Positions 60,389 through 64,000 of a DNA stretch of 64,000 nt are shown in pieces (position 1 is the stretch's first letter; each line of letters starts with the position of its first letter). The DNA is from Agromyces sp. ISL-38 (GTDB lineage: Bacteria > Actinomycetota > Actinomycetes > Actinomycetales > Microbacteriaceae): the NCBI RefSeq assembly GCF_018613935.1, contig NZ_JAGGPF010000009.1:186001-250000 (forward strand), in the 5' to 3' direction. The position numbers and the translations under genes are program-made. The notes below the pieces were generated by a model. That model was not told the origin of the DNA and searched no databases. It saw nothing but the letters and a program-made list of their open reading frames with translations.

Positions 60389-61699
60389 CTACTCGGTTCC
60401 CGTGCCGATCGCCTCGGCCTGCGCCTGCGCCTCGGCAAGCGCCTCTTGAGCGGATGCCTCGCCGCGGGCGACCCGCTCCATCTGCTGGCCGATGGCCGCG
60501 CCGACCTCGCTCCACGTCGGCACCGCGGGAACGGCGACGGCGTTCGGCAGGGCGTCACGCACCGCGGCGAGCAGCGGGTCGTCGGCGATGACCGGCTCCT
60601 CCCAGGCGGCTTGCGTCGTCGGGAGGTTGCCGAACGTCTCGTACCACGCGACCTGCACGTCGGGCTGGGCGAGGTAGCGGGCGAGCTTCCACGCGGCGTC
60701 GGCGTTCTCGGCGTCCTTCAGCACGGCGAGGCTGCCGCCGCCGAAGTTCGCCGCGATGGTGCCGTCGGGGCCGGCGGGCGGCACGATCGCACCGAGGTGC
60801 TCGGCAGACCAGCCCTCGCCGTTCGCCCCGTCGAGGAACCCGGGGAACCACGGGCCGTTGCCGGCGGCCACGGTCTGGCCCGACGTGAACCACGGCACCG
60901 TGTCGAGGAAGAGCGGGCCGTCGGGGCTCGCGTCACCGTCGGCGAAGAGCGAGCCCCAGAACTCGAGCGCCTCGACGTTCTCGGGCGCATCGATCGTCCA
61001 CGTCGTGAGGTCGTCGCTGATGAGGCTGCCGTCGTTCTGGTGCACGAGGGCATCGAGGGCCTGGGCGCTGTACGCGTCGTATCCGACGTCGAGGCCGAGG
61101 GGCGTCGGATGACCCGCCGCCTTCAGCTGCTCGGCGAAGGCGCTCGTCTCCTCCCACGTGGTGGGCAGCGTGGCGCCGGCGGCCTCGACGAGGTCTTTGC
61201 GGTAGTACCAGACGTTCGCGTAGGCGTACCACGGCACTGCGTGCGAGACGCCGCCGACGAGCGTGCCCTCGTAGGCGGGCTCGAAGAAGGCATCGCTGTC
61301 GACGAGCCCCTCGGGCACCGGGGCGAAGCCCCCCGTTGCGAGCATCGTGCTCTGCGTCTGCGAATAGAGCATGGTGAGGTCGGGCACCTCACCCGAGGCG
61401 ATCGCCGTGGTGAGCTTCGTGTCGAGGGAGTCGGATGGCACGTTCGTGAGCTCGAGCTCGACATCGGGGTTCTCGGCCGTGAAGTCGTCGAGGAAGCCCT
61501 CGAGGGCGTCGGCTTCGCCCGAGCCGATCCAGAGGCTGAGCGTTCCGGTGGCGGGCGAGTCGTCGATCTCGATGTCGGCTGCGGCATCGGCGGCGCCGTC
61601 GCCGTCGCCGCGTCCGCAGCCGCTGAGCAGGAGCGCCGCGGCGAGGGCTGGCGCGACGACGGCGAGCGCTCGGCGTCGTGCTCGTGAGGTGGTGAACAT
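60389..61699 (-). CDS. sugar ABC transporter substrate-binding lipoprotein
   Basis: The 436-residue CUT1 binding protein has a basic N-terminus (SRARRRALAVVAPALAAAL) and lipobox LLLSG-C (Cys28). Family blocks include SLWIGSGEADALEGFLDDF and VPWYAYANVWYYRKDL. GAAAGGAATCACC precedes the ATG. It starts the importer operon. The 228-bp gap on its 5' side, towards the oxidase gene, contains only a weak GTTCC/GGAAC repeat. The sugar is unknown; glycosides are favoured by context. Confidence 0.92.
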   Translation of the reverse strand: MFTTSRARRRALAVVAPALAAALLLSGCGRGDGDGAADAAADIEIDDSPATGTLSLWIGSGEADALEGFLDDFTAENPDVELELTNVPSDSLDTKLTTAIASGEVPDLTMLYSQTQSTMLATGGFAPVPEGLVDSDAFFEPAYEGTLVGGVSHAVPWYAYANVWYYRKDLVEAAGATLPTTWEETSAFAEQLKAAGHPTPLGLDVGYDAYSAQALDALVHQNDGSLISDDLTTWTIDAPENVEALEFWGSLFADGDASPDGPLFLDTVPWFTSGQTVAAGNGPWFPGFLDGANGEGWSAEHLGAIVPPAGPDGTIAANFGGGSLAVLKDAENADAAWKLARYLAQPDVQVAWYETFGNLPTTQAAWEEPVIADDPLLAAVRDALPNAVAVPAVPTWSEVGAAIGQQMERVARGEASAQEALAEAQAQAEAIGTGTE

Positions 61700-61927
61700 G
61701 GTGATTCCTTTCGGGGGCAAGGAAGAGCGGTGCGGTTCTGAAGTTGGAGCGATCCGGCGGTTCTGGGGGGATGTTTCGTTATTGCAGATCGTGATGGAGC
61801 ACGCGAGGCCGTGGTCAAGGATGCTCATCGTCCGTCCTAGTTCCTGAGAGTAGAAGGGAACGCTCGCCCGAAGTGGGTTCACGCGGGAGAGTTTACGGCC
61901 CCGAAACGCTTCGGCGCAGTTTTGTTA

Positions 61928-63490
61928 CTACCTAGAAATATTCACGGGTGCGGTGCGCAAGCTTTCGGCGTGGCCTCCGCCGAGCCCGCCGACGACCGCG
62001 CGGCCGGCCCGCACGGCGGTCACCATGGCGGTGAGCGTGGAGTTTCCGACGACGGCCGTCGGCACGGTGGCACCGCCGGCGAGGTAGAGGTTCGAGAACC
62101 CCCAGACGCGCCCGACGGGGTCGCAGACGGAGGTGCCGTCATCGGTCGCACCCGATCGCGCTGTGCCCGTGTAGTGCAGCGACGAGCCCGGCGGAAGCAG
62201 GGCCGAGTCGCGCTCGGGGTCGAAGTCGCCGAGCGCCTCACCCGCGGCGCGCTGCGACGCGCGTGCCTGTTCGACCAGGGCCAGGTCGGCCTCGGAGTGC
62301 GCGAACTGCACCGTGATGCGCGGCAGGCCCGCGACATCCGTGTGCATGTCATCGAAGACCAGCCGATTGTCGGCGTTGATCTCGGTCGGCACGTAGAGCG
62401 AGAGGCCCACCGAGTACGCGAGGCGAGCGCCCGTGGCGTCGAAGTAGAGCCGGTCCATGATCTGCCCGTGGAACGGCTGCGCAGGTCCGCTGTGCGGCAG
62501 CCAGTACGAGCCCGCGACCCATTCGTCGGGTCCGGGGTCGGGGATCTCGTCGAGCGCGACCTGGAGTCGCTCGAGGTCGGCGATCACCTGCCCGGTCAAG
62601 AAGGCGTGCTCGTTCAGGTACCGGCCGAGCGCCTCGGGCCTGATGCCCGAGGCGACGAGCAGCTGCGGCGTGCGGATCGGATCGGCCGCGACGATCGTGA
62701 CGCGCGCCTCGATCTCGTACTCATCACCGGTCGCGACCTCGCGCACACGGGCGCCGCGCACCGTCGCGCCATCGTGCACGAGCGCCATGGCGAGCGTGCC
62801 GGTGGAGAGCGTGAAGTCGTCACCGTTCGGCGCGGTCATGCGCGGAAGGATCCGGTTCGGACCGGTGCGCGGCAGTCGGCCGCCCTCCTTCGGCGCGACC
62901 GCCATCGGCATCGTGCGCACGTGCCGGCCCGGCGCGCTCACCGGCCCGAAGACCGAGTCGAGCACCTCGAGGATGCGGCCGCCGACGTGCGTCACGCCGA
63001 AGGGAGCGTCGTGCACGCCGAGCATGCGCTCGGCCTCGCCGAGGTCGCGAGCCCAGGCGTCGGGCCCGTCGAACGCGAACACCTCGTCGCCCCAGGGGCG
63101 CGGGGTCGCGGCCGTCCAGTGCACCCCCATGCCGCCCGCGTTCCAGGCGAAGGCGCTTGCGGGCATCCCGGCCGCGTCCTCGTCGAACGACGAGAGGTGG
63201 TACATGCCGGGCGAAACGCTGCGGAGCTCAGCACTCACCGCCGGCGTGACGGCGGCGCCGAGGTACAGGGACTGGATGCCGGGGGACGCCTGCTCGATGT
63301 AGGTGCCACGCAGCGCTTCATCCCGGAGGTCGTGGAGGTGCTGGCCCGGCGCGCTCCCGATCGGCACGCCGCCGTCGACCATGTGGATGCGGGCACCCGG
63401 AGACCCTTCACGCACGATCCTCGCGACGGCGGCGCCCATGAGGCCGCTGCCCACGATGAGGACGTCGACAGGGGGTGGAACGTGCGACAT
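61928..63490 (-). CDS. GMC-family sugar oxidase resembling bacterial pyranose/C-glycoside 3-oxidases
   Basis: The 520-residue FAD enzyme has the dinucleotide motif VGSGLMGA (13-20). MGVHWTAATP (121-130) corresponds to the covalent-flavin site STHWT of fungal pyranose 2-oxidase, with His124 as the linking residue. The catalytic His439 (SLHYTGTARSG) and Asn483 (VVGNSTLTAM) pair is also present. Relatives in Microbacterium and Arthrobacter oxidise sugars or C-glycosides at C3 or C2 (known for the family). No signal peptide is seen, so it acts inside on imported glycosides. Confidence 0.86.
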   Translation of the reverse strand: MSHVPPPVDVLIVGSGLMGAAVARIVREGSPGARIHMVDGGVPIGSAPGQHLHDLRDEALRGTYIEQASPGIQSLYLGAAVTPAVSAELRSVSPGMYHLSSFDEDAAGMPASAFAWNAGGMGVHWTAATPRPWGDEVFAFDGPDAWARDLGEAERMLGVHDAPFGVTHVGGRILEVLDSVFGPVSAPGRHVRTMPMAVAPKEGGRLPRTGPNRILPRMTAPNGDDFTLSTGTLAMALVHDGATVRGARVREVATGDEYEIEARVTIVAADPIRTPQLLVASGIRPEALGRYLNEHAFLTGQVIADLERLQVALDEIPDPGPDEWVAGSYWLPHSGPAQPFHGQIMDRLYFDATGARLAYSVGLSLYVPTEINADNRLVFDDMHTDVAGLPRITVQFAHSEADLALVEQARASQRAAGEALGDFDPERDSALLPPGSSLHYTGTARSGATDDGTSVCDPVGRVWGFSNLYLAGGATVPTAVVGNSTLTAMVTAVRAGRAVVGGLGGGHAESLRTAPVNISR

Positions 63491-63512
63491 TCGGAACTCC
63501 CGAGACTCGAAA

Positions 63513-63526
63513 AAGTATTGCTACTT
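63513..63526. promoter_or_regulatory. operator-like inverted repeat in the oxidase promoter
   Basis: AAGTA-TTGC-TACTT is a perfect inverted repeat centred about 29 bp upstream of the oxidase start, in an AT-rich patch (GAAAAAGTATTG). The partial ROK gene upstream could encode its regulator if it is a repressor rather than a sugar kinase. Confidence 0.5.
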
Positions 63527-63590
63527 CGCAGCATAACTGCGGGATGTTTCACTCGGATGTCGCCGCAGCGCCTCGCGGGATGCGAAACCG

Positions 63591-63644
63591 CAGGAGATTC
63601 CGTGTCAAGCATCCGTATGCGGCAGCATGATGGCGAATCTCCTG
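63591..63644. repeat. nested inverted repeat between oxidase and ROK genes
   Basis: CAGGAGATTC (63591-63600) and GAATCTCCTG (63635-63644) are perfect 10-bp arms 34 bp apart. Inside them GCAT-CCGT-ATGC forms a second small palindrome. It could be a folded RNA element or a remnant of an insertion end; neither can be shown. Confidence 0.5.
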
Positions 63645-63657
63645 TAGAAGCAGGTGG

Positions 63658-63675
63658 GAGCGCTCGGCAGCGCTC
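63658..63675 (-). terminator. hairpin downstream of the ROK gene
   Basis: GAGCGCT-CGGC-AGCGCTC, a perfect 7-bp stem with a 4-nt loop, lies 10 bp past the ROK stop on its downstream side. There is no T tract. It could end the ROK transcript before the oxidase promoter. Confidence 0.5.
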
Positions 63676-63685
63676 GACCGAAGGC

Positions 63686-64000
63686 TCAGGCGGAACCGAA
63701 GAGCTCGTTTTCGACGCTCATGATCGCGACGCGCAGCGCCCCTTGCAGCATGGCCTCGCGTCCGAGCGCCGAAGCGCGCAACTCCATCGCGGGCGCCCCG
63801 GCCGCCTCGAGCGCCGAGCGCAGGCTCGGAATGAGCACATCGGCGCCGGCCTCGAGGCCGCCGCCGAGCACGATGAGCGGCGGCGCGATGGTCCACGCGA
63901 ACACCGCGAGCAGCTGCGCGAACGGCGCGACGAAGGCGTCGAGCTCGGCGATCGCCTCGGCGTCTCCGCGACGAACCCCCTCGACGATCGCCTCGCCCGC
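63686..64000 (-). CDS. ROK family protein, C-terminal part only
   Basis: The visible 104 residues show the ROK C-terminus: an acidic helix (AIAELDAFVAPFAQLLAVFAW), then IAPPLIVLGGGLEAGADVLIPSLRSAL, a typical sugar-kinase/repressor core strand, and a short end. The start lies beyond the window. ROK proteins are either glucokinases or NagC/XylR-type repressors; the N-terminal helix-turn-helix that would decide is not visible. Its place by the sugar-oxidase importer locus would suit a repressor. Confidence 0.82.
   Translation of the reverse strand, partial: AGEAIVEGVRRGDAEAIAELDAFVAPFAQLLAVFAWTIAPPLIVLGGGLEAGADVLIPSLRSALEAAGAPAMELRASALGREAMLQGALRVAIMSVENELFGSA

Noticed and set aside
59417..61687. 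756-codon open frame antisense to the permease and binding-protein genes
   Set aside because: Arg/His/Glu-rich artefact of high-GC codon position bias, without family motifs.
1..64000. Prophage, insertion sequence, integrase or restriction-modification island
   Set aside because: No transposase, integrase, phage structural or modification genes were found; the EVE and HNH proteins alone do not make such an island.

Overview
The window is very GC-rich (roughly 70% by eye), densely coded on both strands, with many GTG starts and four-base ATGA overlaps. The gene content points to an actinobacterium, most likely of the family Microbacteriaceae (Agromyces/Microbacterium type). Supporting signs are a ClgR-like regulator beside a ClpP pair, an actinobacterial LexA box in front of a DUF222-HNH gene, a DtxR-type box, and GMC sugar oxidase and CUT1 sugar-transport clusters. 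No rRNA, tRNA, CRISPR array, transposase or phage gene was seen, so this looks like ordinary chromosome rich in accessory sugar metabolism.

Layout. 1-4375: a xylose/ribose-type (XylFGH-like) ABC importer behind a TIM-barrel sugar isomerase. 4419-12937: housekeeping and stress genes (Eis-like acetyltransferase, AI-2E and MFS transporters, lipase-maturation-factor protein, NUDIX, metallo-beta-lactamase-fold hydrolase, a MarR regulator divergent from an F420-reductase-like oxidoreductase). 13024-14725: two overlapping ClpP genes, the second lacking the catalytic serine, convergent with a ClgR-like regulator. 14834-16762: a double DUF1540 cysteine protein with a DtxR-like box, and small proteins of unknown function. 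16780-22493: an NhaA antiporter fused to a DsbA-like domain, NUDIX, cupin, AI-2E, sirtuin and small membrane proteins. 22528-23949: a frameshifted DUF222-HNH gene with an SOS box. 24087-33191: a PLP enzyme, a TetR-controlled glycosyltransferase pair, small enzymes, an SRPBCC-EVE-MarR operon, and a secreted intradiol dioxygenase-like lipoprotein. 33248-33643: a DosR-like box, a structured leader and a 52-residue peptide. 33707-39235: a frameshifted epoxide hydrolase, a WYL regulator, a histidine phosphatase and a secreted tannase/feruloyl-esterase-type hydrolase. 39582-44849: a membrane protein, a two-component system and a large LuxR-type ATPase. 44864-47742: two aldo/keto reductases divergent from a LysR regulator.

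47843-53652 is an arabinoside-utilisation locus: GH51 arabinofuranosidase, LacI repressor, two CUT1 permeases and a binding protein. Three copies of one operator-like word (ATCGATACAG-NN-AG) lie before the arabinofuranosidase, the permeases and the binding protein, which makes a local LacI regulon very likely. 53739-57614 holds a GT39-like membrane protein, a PRC-barrel protein, an NAD-binding protein and a scar where a GNAT gene and a histidine-kinase gene, both lacking their 5' parts, meet head to head. 57625-64000 is a second sugar locus: CUT1 importer without its own ATPase, TIM-barrel isomerase/epimerase, a GMC oxidase resembling bacterial pyranose/C-glycoside oxidases, and the end of a ROK-family gene.

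Two sequence-wide observations stand out. Three reading frames are broken in the same way, by one extra G:C in a run of three, so sequencing error must be considered before calling them pseudogenes. The octamer GGCATCCG/CGGATGCC occurs about fifty times and forces codons (GAT, GCA, TCC) that these genes otherwise mostly avoid.
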